From: Micromonospora rhizosphaerae
GTDB lineage: Bacteria; Actinomycetota; Actinomycetes; Mycobacteriales; Micromonosporaceae
Assembly (NCBI RefSeq): GCF_900091465.1
Contig: NZ_FMHV01000002.1
Span: forward strand, 558,001-622,000
DNA: 64,000 nt
Reading direction: 5' to 3'
Below are positions 17,592-26,525 of this stretch, in pieces. Position numbers and translations under genes: made by a program. Every line of letters starts with the position of its first letter. The first letter of the stretch is position 1. Under the pieces are notes generated by a model, which was not told where the DNA came from, did no database searches, and saw nothing but the letters and a program-made list of their open reading frames with translations.

Positions 17592-18770
17592 CTAGCGGGG
17601 TGGTGAGGGCGGCTCGGGTGGGCGTTTTCGGGCGCGGGCCGCATCGGATACGGCGATCCCGGCCAGGACGAGGGCAGCGGCGGTGGCGACCACCAGCGGC
17701 GGCAGCAAAATCATTGGCGGTGAGCAGGCGGCGAGCACTCCGAACCCGATCAGCCGGTTGCGGGACACCCGGCTGAACACCCCGTACTCGAACAGGGCGC
17801 GTCCCGCCAGGAACAGCGCAGGTCCGCCGAGGATGACGGCGATCAGGGCAGGGTCGGTGTGCCCGAACGGATGCTCGATGACAAGTTCGTCGCCGACGGC
17901 GATGGCGATGATGCCGGCGACCATCACCAGGTGGGCGTGTATCGCCAACGTACCAACGCGGACTGGGTCGGAGGCCGCTGCGATGGCTTCGGCCAGCAGC
18001 TGCCCGGCGCGGTGGATGTAGATCCGCCACAGCAGCGCGGTGGTGGCGAACCCGATCGCCGTCGCGGCGCCGCTGGCGGCCCCGAACCCGCTGCCGCTGT
18101 AGGTCAGCCCGGTGATCAGGATCAGCTCGCCGAGCGCGATGATGAACAGCTGCTGGAAGCGCTCGGCCGCGTGCTCGCCGGAGACCGCGAACTCGGCCGT
18201 GATCGCGCGGCCCAGCCGTGGTGCGCGGAAGCTGAGTGGGATTGCCGCGTACTCCACGGCCACCGCCAGGGTCCACAGCACGCTTCGCGCCGTGTCTTGA
18301 GCGACAGCGCCCGCGATCCACGGCACCGCGGACACGCCGGACCAGACGAGCAGTCGCAGAAACAGGCGCTGAGCGTCGTGGCCCGACAGGATGAGCACGA
18401 GGACGACATAGCGACCGATCTCCGTGGCGACGTACACGCCGGCGAAGAGCAGGCCTCGCTCGCGGAACGCCTCAGGCGCTGCGGCGGCCATCACCAGGGT
18501 GCCGAACATGGTCGCCATGACCAGCACCTGTACCGGCGGTTGCTTCGGGTCCAACCGGTCGGTTATCCCCGCCGTGCGGCTCCAGATCGCCCACAGGGCG
18601 AGCAGCAACACCAGCGTCTGAAAGGCCTCGCGCCAGGTCAGATGCTCCACCAGCCCGTGCGAGAGGTTTGCGAGCGCGAAGACGAACACCAAGTCGAAGA
18701 ACAGCTCCAGGAACCCCGCCCGCGGTTCCTCGGGTCTCCGCAGCAGTTTCGCTGCCCCACTCGTGGTCAT
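17592..18770 (-). CDS. LtrA family (low temperature requirement protein A) membrane protein
   Basis: 392 residues with the LtrA signature near the N-terminus: [15 protein letters not shown] (19-33), then about 9-10 transmembrane segments and a hydrophilic, basic/proline-rich C-terminus ([12 protein letters not shown]). LtrA was named from Listeria, where it is needed for growth in cold; its biochemical activity is unknown. It is the first gene of island 1 and its codon use resembles the core genome, so it may be a cargo gene from a related actinobacterium. Confidence 0.88.
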   Translation of the reverse strand: MTTSGAAKLLRRPEEPRAGFLELFFDLVFVFALANLSHGLVEHLTWREAFQTLVLLLALWAIWSRTAGITDRLDPKQPPVQVLVMATMFGTLVMAAAAPEAFRERGLLFAGVYVATEIGRYVVLVLILSGHDAQRLFLRLLVWSGVSAVPWIAGAVAQDTARSVLWTLAVAVEYAAIPLSFRAPRLGRAITAEFAVSGEHAAERFQQLFIIALGELILITGLTYSGSGFGAASGAATAIGFATTALLWRIYIHRAGQLLAEAIAAASDPVRVGTLAIHAHLVMVAGIIAIAVGDELVIEHPFGHTDPALIAVILGGPALFLAGRALFEYGVFSRVSRNRLIGFGVLAACSPPMILLPPLVVATAAALVLAGIAVSDAARARKRPPEPPSPPR

Positions 18771-19082
18771 CCGGCTCGCCCGCTTCTGCCGCTTTTGTCG
18801 ACCTCAGAAGCATTCGTACCATGCAGCAGCGTTGGTGGATATCGGATGTGCCGCCGTTGCCTGGGGCCGATCGGCCGCGTCACACGCGACGGGCGACGGT
18901 CGAGGCGCTGAATTCCTTTCAGCCGTCGCCGTCAGTTCCGATCAGCTCGTCGAGCTTGGCCAGGCGTGGGTCCAGTGCTGCAGGGCGGCGGAGTGTCAAC
19001 GAGGCCGTCCGTCAGCGGGCGGACCAGGTTTCCCGCCCTGCTTATGACCACAGTCGGCGGAGCCTGAACGTCGGGTCCCAGA
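18771..19082. other. Non-coding stretch after ltrA start
   Basis: 312 bp of relatively lower GC without a convincing open frame or signal, apart from the presumed ltrA promoter near 18771-18850. It ends at a tRNA-like fragment. Confidence 0.4.
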
Positions 19083-19138
19083 CCTCGAAAGCGTGTGAGG
19101 GTTTACGCCCTCCGCGGGTTCAAATCCCGCCGGCCGGA
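19083..19138 (+). other. 3' fragment resembling tRNA-Ser(CGA)
   Basis: Starts with an anticodon-loop-like CTCGAAA, a class II variable arm (GAGGG-TTTAC-GCCCTC), a T arm GCGGGTTCAAATCCCGC, and an acceptor-like strand CGGCCGG ending in A. The anticodon stem 5' side has two mismatches and no D arm lies upstream, so it cannot be a working tRNA. It is probably an att scar of another tRNA-targeting element. The complete parent gene is not in this window. Confidence 0.6.
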
Positions 19139-19261
19139 CCGGGCTCGGGTGAGCCGTTCACGCGCCCCTGTCGTCGTTCAGAGCCGGGACGACTAGGCCC
19201 TGTTTCAGAAGCTGTTAGGTGGCGATGGGCGGGAGACTTGGGGTCCGTATGCTGCACCTGC

Positions 19262-19909
19262 ATGAAGAATCTTGGTAGCCAGATCGCCTACTGGGACAGC
19301 GTCGGCGCCACGAAGAGGTTCACACACCCGGTGAATTTCACGTGGTTGACGGGGGTAAGCCGGAAATCCCGGGTTCTCGACTACGGCTGCGGATACGGCC
19401 GTGTCATGGCAGAGCTGAACGAGCAGGGCTTCTCTGATGTGTCGGGGGTGGACCTGTCTCCCGCGCTGATCTCGCGAGGCCGTCAGTTGAGGCCCGACCT
19501 GCAGTTCGAGGTGCTGGAGTCCCCGCCAACGCTGGCGTACGTGTCAGCAAGCTTCGACGTCGTCCTGCTCTTCGCGGTGCTGACGTGTATCCCCGACGAC
19601 GACGCCCAGCGAGCACTCGTCGCCGAACTGGTCCGTGTCCTGGCGCCCGGCGGGCTGCTCTATGTAAGCGACATGGTCCTTCAGGAGGACGAACGAAACC
19701 GAGGCCGCTACGCAGCGTATGCCCAGCAGTTCGGCACCCCGTACGGAGTGTTTGCCACCGGCGACGGGGCAGTGTGCCGACACCATGACATCACCGAACT
19801 GCGTGCCCTCCTAAAGAATCTCGACATCCTGGACGAACGCCGGGTTGACGTCACCACCATGAACCATCATCGATCGAAAGCGGTGCAACTGCTGGCCCGC
19901 AAACCGTGA
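19262..19909 (+). CDS. SAM-dependent methyltransferase, likely passenger of an IS
   Basis: 215 residues, class I Rossmann methyltransferase. Motif I VLDYGCGYGRV (about 38-48) binds SAM, and the acidic residue in GVDLSP follows; FDVVLLFAVLTC and APGGLLYVSD are motifs IV-VI. Substrate unknown; no DNA-methylase (D/N)PPY motif, so a small-molecule or protein substrate is more likely. The gene is convergent with the transposase (3 bp between stop codons) and lies inside inverted repeats. Lower GC than neighbours, consistent with transfer. Start: ATG at 19262 following CTGCACCTGC. Confidence 0.85.
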   Translation: MKNLGSQIAYWDSVGATKRFTHPVNFTWLTGVSRKSRVLDYGCGYGRVMAELNEQGFSDVSGVDLSPALISRGRQLRPDLQFEVLESPPTLAYVSASFDVVLLFAVLTCIPDDDAQRALVAELVRVLAPGGLLYVSDMVLQEDERNRGRYAAYAQQFGTPYGVFATGDGAVCRHHDITELRALLKNLDILDERRVDVTTMNHHRSKAVQLLARKP

Positions 19910-19912
19910 TGC

Positions 19913-20808
19913 TCACAGCCACTCGTTGATCGCGGTGATATACGGCGGTGTGGCCTGGTATCGCACGGCTAGCTTGTCGTACCGCATGGCTACAGCACGG
20001 TGACGCTTGAGGCGATTGATACCGCACTCCGCCGCGTGGCGCTGCCGGTAGCGTTCGGGGTCGAAAGACGGCGGCCGGCCACCGTTGGACCCCAACTTGC
20101 GCCGGTTGGCGTCCTGGTCGGCCTTGGACGGAATGGTCGCCTTGATCCCACGCTGGCGCAGGTAGCGGCGGTTGGCCCGCGATGTGTAGGCCTTGTCGGC
20201 CAGGACCCGGTCCGGGCGGGTGCGGGGCCGGCCACCACCCAGACGCGGCACCCGGATCCCGCCCAGGACGACGATGAACTGCGGGCTGTCCCCGCGCTGC
20301 CCAGCGGTCAGCACGATCGACAGCGGCTTCTGCCCCTGCTCACACCCCAGGTGAATCTTCGTGGTCAGCCCACCGCGGGAGCGGCCCAGCGCATGGTCGG
20401 CCGGCTCCTGCGCGCCCCGCCCGGCGGCTCCCGCTGCAAGTTACCGTCGCGGCGTGCGCCAGCGGCATGCTGATGCGCCCGGCTGATCGTGGAGTCCACG
20501 CTGACGTCCCAGGTAATGAGCCCGGCCGCGTCCGCGCGAGCCTGCAGCCCGGCGACGATCTGCTGCCAGACTCCCGCGCGCTGCCAGCGGCGGAATAACC
20601 CGTAGACGGTCTGCCAGGGTCCGTAGCACTCCGGCACGTCCCGCCAGGGTGAGCCGACCCGGACCCGCCACCGGATTCCGTCGACGAGCTGCCGGTTACT
20701 CCACTTCGGTGGCCGGCCTGGCTTCTTGCCCGACGGCAGCAGCGGTTCCAGCTTCGCCCACTTCACGTCGGTCAGGTCGAACCGCCTCGTTACCGATACG
20801 CTGGCCAC
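19913..20808 (-). pseudogene. IS5-family transposase, frameshifted
   Basis: Two frames together encode a DDE transposase. The first frame (from 20808, MASVSVTRRFDLTD) gives the N-terminal HTH region and the first catalytic Asp (WDVSVDSTISRAHQHA). The second frame (to 19913) gives [23 protein letters not shown] with the second Asp and the [14 protein letters not shown] glutamate region. Junction near 20400-20430, where two bases are missing relative to the sister copy at 22203-23097. IS5 relatives can use programmed frameshifting, so this could be functional; decay seems as likely. Confidence 0.8.
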
Positions 20809-20924
20809 GAGGTCTCCGTGCTGATGGTCTTCTTGGTCGATGAACCATCTACCGGAGACCTCGCCGTTTATCGATCACCGACGCGCCGAGACTTCCTCAC
20901 TTCGAACCACCTATGAAACACGGC

Positions 20925-21527
20925 CTAGGCGTCGAGCGGATGCGCGAGGATCCGGAGGCGTCCGCCGGATTCGATTGCCTGTGCTGCCGCACTGGACGGC
21001 TTGCGTTCCGCCTGGTCCTCGAACGAGGCCAGGAACTCCGTGGCGAAGTCGAGTCGGGGGTACCGGTCGAGCACGCTTTTCCTGCTGTCCTCGGCGAATT
21101 TTTCAGGACGTCGTCCTGCCACGTCCCAGGCCGTCGCGACCTGCAACAGGTGGGACTCGGCGTCCTCGGCGGCGGACACGTCGGCGCGCATGTGGGTGAC
21201 GATGATGTGTTCCACGCGGGCCGCGCGGGCCTCGGGCCAGCCGGCGGCGACTCCGAAGACCCACGCGAGGTTCCCGCCGGCCTCCTCGAACGGAAGCGAA
21301 TGACTGTCGAACAGCTCGGTCAGCCCGGCATCGTGCAGGAGGGCCGAGACGTAGTACAGCTCGTCATCGAAGGCAATTCCGTGTGCACGGGCGTACATCA
21401 CCCCCCACAGGAAGGACCGGATGGAGTGGTTGAGCAGCGCAGGCGAGCAGTAACGGGTGGCCACGGACAGCGCCGCCGTCCCTGCAGGCGTATTGGGAAG
21501 TTCCGGCAATCTGGAAGACTCGGGCAT
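20925..21527 (-). CDS. HD-domain hydrolase (cyanamide-hydratase-like), possibly truncated
   Basis: 200 residues. Metal-binding histidines and aspartate of the HD fold are visible in NHSIRSFLWG, the ALLHDAGL motif, and the later HIIVTHM. The pattern N-H-S-x-R-S and LLHDxGLT matches the HD group that includes cyanamide hydratase and related inducers; substrate unknown. The TAG stop codon (20925-20927) is formed by the TA target dinucleotide plus the first base of the IS end, so the gene may have lost its original C-terminus to the IS insertion. Confidence 0.82.
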   Translation of the reverse strand: MPESSRLPELPNTPAGTAALSVATRYCSPALLNHSIRSFLWGVMYARAHGIAFDDELYYVSALLHDAGLTELFDSHSLPFEEAGGNLAWVFGVAAGWPEARAARVEHIIVTHMRADVSAAEDAESHLLQVATAWDVAGRRPEKFAEDSRKSVLDRYPRLDFATEFLASFEDQAERKPSSAAAQAIESGGRLRILAHPLDA

Positions 21528-21529
21528 GG

Positions 21530-21697
21530 GTGGATCGTAGTTACGACGCCTCCGACCAGAACTGGCTGTGGGTGGAGTTCGGTGGCGAGTTACTCGATGC
21601 CGACATGGCCGGCGTCTACGAGTTAGAGCCCTTGGCCGGCGTCGGCCCGCCGTGGATTTACGTCTGGCCGTCGGGGGCGGCCTTTAGATCAGGATGA
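21530..21697 (+). other. Possible 55-residue remnant ORF
   Basis: Open frame from GTG with protein-like composition (DRSYDASDQNWLWVEFGG, then ELLDADMAGVYELEPL and a tryptophan-rich end). It starts 2 bp from the divergent HD gene start and has no ribosome site. It may be the tail of a lost gene in the island. No family recognised. Confidence 0.3.
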
Positions 21698-22050
21698 TCG
21701 GGCGCCGTCCTGCATTCGTCTCACTTGTCGTCTCGTTCGCTAGCGTGCGGGGGCGACCGTGAACGACCGGCCGCTCGAGTTGGCTTAGGTGGCGAACTCA
21801 CCCGATCAAGCGCGTATAGGGCCGAGCAGACTTGGAAAGGGTGCAGGGGGCACCGCCCGCTGGCCCGCCGACGAGGTTGCCGGCTGAGGGCCAGGGCATG
21901 CGTCTGCTTTCCTCAACCACGCCCGAAAGGCAGCAAGGAGGCAGCGAACACCTCGCCTGCCGTCGACAAGTCCGGACAGCGGGCAGGGTCGTAGCCGAGG
22001 TAACAGGCACGGAATGACAACCGATGACAGCAGACGATGCACCGCAGCCG
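21698..22050. other. Non-coding part of island 1
   Basis: About 350 bp next to attR with no coding signal that I can support. If the ancestral integrase gene lay here it has been lost. Confidence 0.4.
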
Positions 22051-22097
22051 CGTTCGGGGCGAAGAGGTCGTCGGTTCAAATCCGGCCACCCCGACCA
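22051..22097 (+). other. attR of island 1 (tRNA-Pro 3' copy)
   Basis: 47 bp matching 17400-17446 (46 of 47) including the anticodon loop's last bases, T arm, acceptor strand, and CCA. No D arm upstream, so it is not a tRNA gene. Followed by an intrinsic terminator at 22108-22138, presumably the original chromosomal tRNA-Pro terminator. Confidence 0.85.
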
Positions 22098-22107
22098 ACG
22101 GCCAAAG

Positions 22108-22138
22108 GCCAGGTGAGAGGTCGCTCACCTGGCATTTT
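22108..22138 (+). terminator. Terminator downstream of attR (old tRNA-Pro terminator)
   Basis: Perfect 10-bp stem GCCAGGTGAG/CTCACCTGGC with a six-base loop, followed by ATTTTG. Strong intrinsic terminator. Confidence 0.85.
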
Positions 22139-22183
22139 GTCATCCCCAGGATGATCTCCACCATCGGCTCAGGCCGCCGGCTA

Positions 22184-23215
22184 GGGCCTGTGTTGAAGTC
22201 GGTCACAGCCACTCGCTGATCGCGGCGACGTGCACGGTGGCTTCGTAGCGCACGGCGAGCTTGTCGAATCGGGTGGCCACGGCGCGGTTGCGCTTGAGCC
22301 GGTTGATGCCGCATTCCACGGCATGACGCTGCTTGTACCGCTCGGGGTCGAAGGCCGGTGGCCGGCCGCCCTTCGAGCCCCGTTTCCGCCGGTTGGCGTC
22401 CTGATCGGCCTTCGACGGGATGGTGGCCTTGATTCCGCGTCGGCGCAGGTAGCGGCGGTTGACCCGGGACGTGTACGCCTTGTCGGCCAGGACCCGGTCC
22501 GGGCCGGGTCCGCGGCCGGCCGCTGCCCAGACGGGGCACCCGGATGCCGTCGAGCACCGCCACGAACTGCGGACTGTCCCCACGCTGCCCCGCGGTCAGC
22601 ACGATCGACAACGGCTTCTGCCCCTGCTCGCAGGCCAGGTGCAGCTTCGTCGTCAGCCCACCCCGCGACCGCCCGAGCGCATGATCGGCCGGCTCGACCG
22701 TCACCCCCGCCCGGCGGTTCGATCTGCAGATCCCCCTTTTACGCGCCCCGACGGCGTGCTGATGCGCCCGGGCGACCGACGAGTCCACCGACACGTCCCA
22801 CGTCACACGCCCGGCCGCGTCGGCCACCGCCTGCAACCAGGTCAAGATCTTCGCCCAGGTCCCGTCGCGCTGCCAGCGGCGAAACAACGCGTACGCCGCC
22901 GCCCATGACCCGTAGCACTCCGGTACGTCCCGCCACGGCGCACCGACCCGGGTCCGCCACCGGATCCCATCAATGAGCTGCCGCTTCGTCCATGTCGGCG
23001 GCCGACCCGGCCGACGCCCCACAGGTAGCAGCGGCTCCACCGCCGCCCACTGCGCGTCAGTCAGGTCGTGCCGCCTCGTCACCGCTACAGTGGCCACGAG
23101 GTCTCCGTGCTGATGGTCTTCTTCGTCGATGAACCATCTACCGGAGACCTCGCTACTTATCGATCACCGACGCGCCGAAATCTTCGCTCACCACCGCCGA
23201 CTTCGACACAGGCCC
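22184..23215 (-). mobile_element. IS5-type insertion sequence, complete ends
   Basis: 1032 bp. Terminal inverted repeats begin GGGCCTGTGTTGAAGTCGG at 22184 and the complement of a near-identical sequence ends at 23215 (18 of 19 match). A TA dinucleotide flanks each side. It carries a single transposase gene on the minus strand, frameshifted. Inserted 46 bp past the island 1 terminator. Confidence 0.9.
22203..23097 (-). pseudogene. IS5-family transposase, frameshifted
   Basis: About 298 residues over two frames. From 23097 the first frame reads MATVAVTRRHDLTDAQWAAV and covers the HTH region, the first DDE Asp (TWDVSVDSSVARAHQHA) and [12 protein letters not shown], then breaks near 22501-22507 in GRPRTRPG, where one base is inserted relative to the copy at 19913-20808. 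The second frame supplies [12 protein letters not shown] and [11 protein letters not shown] to the stop at 22203. The break is at a different place from the sister copy, which argues for independent decay rather than a shared programmed frameshift. Confidence 0.88.
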
Positions 23216-23392
23216 TAGTCGCCAGTTTCGTCTTCGTCGGCCTCCCGGCGTCAAGGGCGCTGCGCGTCGGCACGCCGATGGCCTGCGGCCACCCTTGACT
23301 GCGGGTGGGCGCCGCAGTCTCTGGCACCTAACCGGGGGACGGGAGCAGAGCGGCGTCTATCCGCTGGCGAAGCCAGCGCCGTCTCGGGGCAG

Positions 23393-24085
23393 TCAGCGGT
23401 CGGTCACCAGGTGCCGAGGAATCCCATCGACTCCTCGGCTTGGCTTGCGGGCCATGATGCAGCCCTGGGCGGTTTTTTCCGTCTCTCCGGGCTCACGTAC
23501 CGCGGTCATCATCATCTCGAAGCCTGCCTCGCGCAGCAGACTGGCCACCTCCCCCGGTTGTTGCCGGTACCAGTCGACTGAGACAGCCTTGCCGAAGAAC
23601 TCAGCGGTGTGGCCCTGCTCGTCCCCGACCTGGAAGCCCAGCATCAGCACTCCGCCAGGTGCGAGTACCCGGTGGAACTCGGCGAAGACCTGCGGTCGCT
23701 GGTCCCATGGGATATGGATGATCGAGTAGTAGGCGAGTAGCCCGCCGAGGGAACAGTCCCTCAGGTCCAGGGCCAGCATCGACCCCTCCTCAAACCGGAG
23801 GTGAGGGTAGGTACGACGGGCCAACGCCACCATCCCGGGTGACAGATCGATGCCGAAGGCATCCAGTCCCAGGCGGGACAGCAGGATGGTCACGCGGCCT
23901 GGTCCGCAACCCACATCGGCGACCTGCCCGTTGCCGTTGTCGCGCACCAGCTCTGCGAAGGCGGTGAACAACGCACGGTCTATGGGCATGCCGTCCAGGT
24001 GCGAGGCGACCATCTCGGCGTACTCGTCGGCCACAGCGTCGTACGAGTCCCGGGTAGCGGAGAGAACCTCTGCATCCATGGTCAT
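23393..24085 (-). CDS. Class I SAM-dependent methyltransferase
   Basis: 230 residues. Motif I VADVGCGPGRV (about 55-65), acidic loop GIDLSPGM, and APGGVLMLGF are typical of small-molecule methyltransferases of the UbiE/Methyltransf_11 type. N-terminal helix with YDAVADEYAEMV is common in this group. Stand-alone gene next to an IS; GC a little below average. Substrate unknown. Confidence 0.9.
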   Translation of the reverse strand: MTMDAEVLSATRDSYDAVADEYAEMVASHLDGMPIDRALFTAFAELVRDNGNGQVADVGCGPGRVTILLSRLGLDAFGIDLSPGMVALARRTYPHLRFEEGSMLALDLRDCSLGGLLAYYSIIHIPWDQRPQVFAEFHRVLAPGGVLMLGFQVGDEQGHTAEFFGKAVSVDWYRQQPGEVASLLREAGFEMMMTAVREPGETEKTAQGCIMARKPSRGVDGIPRHLVTDR

Positions 24086-24217
24086 GCAGGCTAGGCGACG
24101 CTGACACGCGCGTTGGCTATCCAGCCATCCGTACAGCCAAGACCATTCGCCAGCCCCGCAGCCAAGCCAGCCGACTGGACCGGTCGAGGACAGACGCGAG
24201 ACGACAGGGCGTACAGG

Positions 24218-24967
24218 TCAACGGCAGCTGCCGACGCCCACCGACCGCAGTCTCGATCTTTGCGTAGCCGAGAATTGATCAAGGTTCATACCTGCTCCGA
24301 CGTCTGGATCGTGGTGGACGAGGGAGCCGTCGGGAACGAGGTGGCCACTACCCACGCGCGCGATGAGTCCGCCGGTGACCCAGCACAGAACGAGGGTCGC
24401 GACGAGACTCACGAGCCCGGGAATCTGCCAGAAGCGGGCGTCGGCAACCTCGTCTGGGGTTTCGGGTGCGATGAGGCCACTGGGGTCGACCAGCACACTG
24501 ATCGTCTCGCCCTCGATGATCTCGTCGTCCGAGTGGCGGCAGATGTCGCCGAAGATCGGGCTGCCGTCGGTGCGCTGCAAGCTGTAGCAGTGCACGTCGT
24601 ATCCGCCTGAGCGGCTGGAGTAGTGGGTGACGTCGTGGTCCACGACGCTCGCCACCACCGGCTCCCCGCGCAGAGCGAGCACAGTGAGCCGAGGGGCATA
24701 CATCATCGCGATCAGCCAGAAGAAGGACGCGACGAACGCGGCCATCGCGGCAGCCTTCACCCGAAGGGAAGCGGCGCTCCAGACGCGCTGGTCCAACACG
24801 AGTGCGCCGGCAACCACCACCGCTATGACGAACGCAACGATCGGCAGCGACTCCTCCCAGGCGAACAGGTCGGCGAGCGCCGCGACGGCGCCAGCCGCCG
24901 TGAAGCAGGCGATCAGGGAAAGTCGATGCCGGCGTGCCCTGCCGCGACAACGAAGCGAACCTGACAC
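24218..24967 (-). CDS. Multipass membrane protein, unknown function
   Basis: 249 residues from a GTG start. Three hydrophobic segments in the first 90 residues, a soluble loop of about 80 residues (with a DUF3592-like pattern: YDVHCYSLQRTDGSPIFG...GETISVLVDPSG), and a fourth segment WQIPGLVSLVATLVLCW near 205. The loop pattern with a cysteine and 'vLyDPsdp'-type motif resembles DUF3592. Mixed GC. Not further assignable. Confidence 0.65.
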   Translation of the reverse strand: MSGSLRCRGRARRHRLSLIACFTAAGAVAALADLFAWEESLPIVAFVIAVVVAGALVLDQRVWSAASLRVKAAAMAAFVASFFWLIAMMYAPRLTVLALRGEPVVASVVDHDVTHYSSRSGGYDVHCYSLQRTDGSPIFGDICRHSDDEIIEGETISVLVDPSGLIAPETPDEVADARFWQIPGLVSLVATLVLCWVTGGLIARVGSGHLVPDGSLVHHDPDVGAGMNLDQFSATQRSRLRSVGVGSCR

Positions 24968-25098
24968 GGCCTGGATTGTGGCCCAGGCCCGCAGCGGGCG
25001 ACGACGCGGACCTTGCCTCCCAGCGGCTCAGGAATCCATCCAGCACGGACGGCTGTCCACAACCGAGAAACGGCGCGCCGCGAGAAGCCGTCGATCGC

Positions 25099-25134
25099 CG
25101 ACAACGTTTGCTGTCTTGACAAGAACGATTGTCG
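25099..25134. promoter_or_regulatory. Promoter with inverted repeats before the regulator-SRPBCC-reductase operon
   Basis: TTGACA at 25116-25121 is a good -35 box. It overlaps GACAA (25118-25122) and TTGTC (25129-25133), an inverted repeat with six-base spacer. An outer pair CGACAA (25099-25104)/TTGTCG (25129-25134) encloses it. Position just upstream of an ArsR-type regulator suggests autoregulation. Confidence 0.5.
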
Positions 25135-25150
25135 GTGAAAGCCTTGCGGC

Positions 25151-25756
25151 ATGTTCGACGTGGCGGTGATCGAGGACCCGGCCGCGGCTGCGGTCTCGCT
25201 GGACCCGATGCGGGCCCGGTTGCTGGCCGAGCTGACCGAGCCGGCGTCGGCGACGGCGCTGGCCGACCGGGTCGGGCTGGCCCGGCAAAAGGTGAACTAC
25301 CACCTGCGCGAGCTGGAGCGACACGGGCTGGTGGAGCTGGTCGAGGAGCGCCGCAAGGGCAACATGACCGAGCGGGTGCTGCAGGCCACCGCGGCGTCGT
25401 ACGTCATCTCCCCCGCCGCCCTGGCCGCGGTGGCGCCGGACCCCGGACGCGCCCCCGACCGGCTGTCGGCGCGGTGGCTTCTCGCCCTGGCCGCGCGGCT
25501 GGTGCGGGACGTGGGGGCGCTGGTCACCGGCGCGGCGCGGGCCAACAAGCCCGTGGCGACGTTCGCGATCGAGGGCGAGGTGCGCTTCGCCTCGGCGGGC
25601 GACCGGGCCGCCTTCGCAGAAGAGCTGGCCCGGACGGTCACCACGCTGGTCGGCCGGTATCACGACGAGGGCGCGGCCGGGGGGCGTACGCACCGGGTCG
25701 TCGTCGCCATCCATCCCGCTGTACCGGCCCGCGGGCCTGAGACGAAGGAGTCCTGA
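25151..25756 (+). CDS. ArsR/helix-turn-helix transcription regulator
   Basis: 201 residues. A winged helix-turn-helix at about 15-80 (PMRARLLAELTEPASATALADRVGLARQKVNYHLRELERHGLVE, wing in ERRKGNMTERV) followed by a C-terminal domain of about 110 residues. No cysteine-rich metal site, so metal sensing is unlikely. First gene of a three-gene operon with the SRPBCC and reductase genes; it probably represses them from the inverted repeat upstream. Confidence 0.9.
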   Translation: MFDVAVIEDPAAAAVSLDPMRARLLAELTEPASATALADRVGLARQKVNYHLRELERHGLVELVEERRKGNMTERVLQATAASYVISPAALAAVAPDPGRAPDRLSARWLLALAARLVRDVGALVTGAARANKPVATFAIEGEVRFASAGDRAAFAEELARTVTTLVGRYHDEGAAGGRTHRVVVAIHPAVPARGPETKES

Positions 25757-25757
25757 C

Positions 25758-26504
25758 GTGGGTCGCGAATGGGAGCAGCACGACGAGGTCGAGGTCGACG
25801 CGACCCCGGAGCAGGTGTGGGAGGCGATCGCCACCGGGCCGGGGTACGACTCCTGGTTCATGGGGCGCACCGAGGTGGTGCCGGGCGAGGGCGGCGCGGT
25901 CCGCACCGACCTGGGCGGCTATGTGATGGAGTCCACGGTCACCGCGTGGGAGCCCCTGCGGCGGTTTGCCTACCGTGGCGACGAGACCCCGGACGGGCGG
26001 TTCATCGCGTTCGAGTTCCTCATCGAGGGGCGCGAGCAGGGCAGCACGGTGCTGCGGCTGGTGACCAACGGCTTCCTCCCCGGCGACGACTGGGAGGCCG
26101 AGTACGACGCGATGCGCAAGGGCGGCGCGATGTACTTCGCCACGCTCGTTGCGTACCTCACCCACTTCGCCGGCCGCACCGCGACGCCGATCACGGCGGC
26201 CGCTCCGGTGGTGCCGGACGCGCGGGGGGTGTTCGACCGGGTCCCGGGCGCCCTCGGGCTGGCTGCCGAGCCGGTGGCCGGCGACCGGGTGCAGGTCACC
26301 CCTGAGGGCCTGCCGGCGATCGACGGCGTCGTGGACTTCGTCAACCCGGACGCGATCGGGATCCGGACGCAGGACGCGCTGTACCGCTTCGTGCGCGGGT
26401 TCATCGGCCCGATGATCGTCACGCACCACCTCTTCGCCGAGGGTGTGGACCGGAAGGAAACCGAGCAGGCGTGGCGGGCGTGGCTTACCCGCCTGTCCGC
26501 CTGA
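25758..26504 (+). CDS. SRPBCC/AHSA1-type protein
   Basis: 248 residues from a GTG with GAAGGAG nearby. The N-terminal 140 residues have the START-like pattern EVDATPEQVWEAIATGPGYDSWF...GGAV and a helix-grip ligand cavity, as in AHSA1 proteins. The second half (about 150-248) is a smaller domain with FVNPDAIGIRTQDALYRF that looks structurally similar. Fold binds hydrophobic ligands; role unknown. It sits between its regulator and a reductase-like enzyme. Confidence 0.85.
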   Translation: MGREWEQHDEVEVDATPEQVWEAIATGPGYDSWFMGRTEVVPGEGGAVRTDLGGYVMESTVTAWEPLRRFAYRGDETPDGRFIAFEFLIEGREQGSTVLRLVTNGFLPGDDWEAEYDAMRKGGAMYFATLVAYLTHFAGRTATPITAAAPVVPDARGVFDRVPGALGLAAEPVAGDRVQVTPEGLPAIDGVVDFVNPDAIGIRTQDALYRFVRGFIGPMIVTHHLFAEGVDRKETEQAWRAWLTRLSA

Positions 26505-26525
26505 GAGACCAAAGGAGACACGAGG

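Larger units (their letters stand above)
19196..20925 (-). mobile_element. IS5-type element with possible passenger methyltransferase
   Basis: 1730 bp between imperfect terminal inverted repeats: GGCCCTGTTTCA (19196-19207) and the complement of TGAAACACGGCC (20914-20925), 11 of 12 matched, each flanked by the dinucleotide TA, the usual target duplication of IS5/IS427-type elements. Inside are a convergent methyltransferase gene (19262-19909) and a frameshifted transposase (19913-20808). In the related element at 22184-23215 only 19 bp separate the terminal repeat from the transposase stop; here the methyltransferase fills that position. Alternative: an IS end lost next to an unrelated gene, with an unconnected IR at 19196. 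Confidence 0.6.

Noticed and set aside
20000..20473. Plus-strand frame opposite the IS transposase
   Set aside because: Antisense frame in GC-rich DNA; transposase motifs are on the minus strand.
22051..22097. Second tRNA-Pro gene
   Set aside because: Only the 3' 47 nt are present; D arm and acceptor 5' strand are missing.
24113..24610. Plus-strand frame opposite the membrane protein at 24218-24967
   Set aside because: No domain, no ribosome site, and overlaps a minus-strand gene with clear TM pattern.
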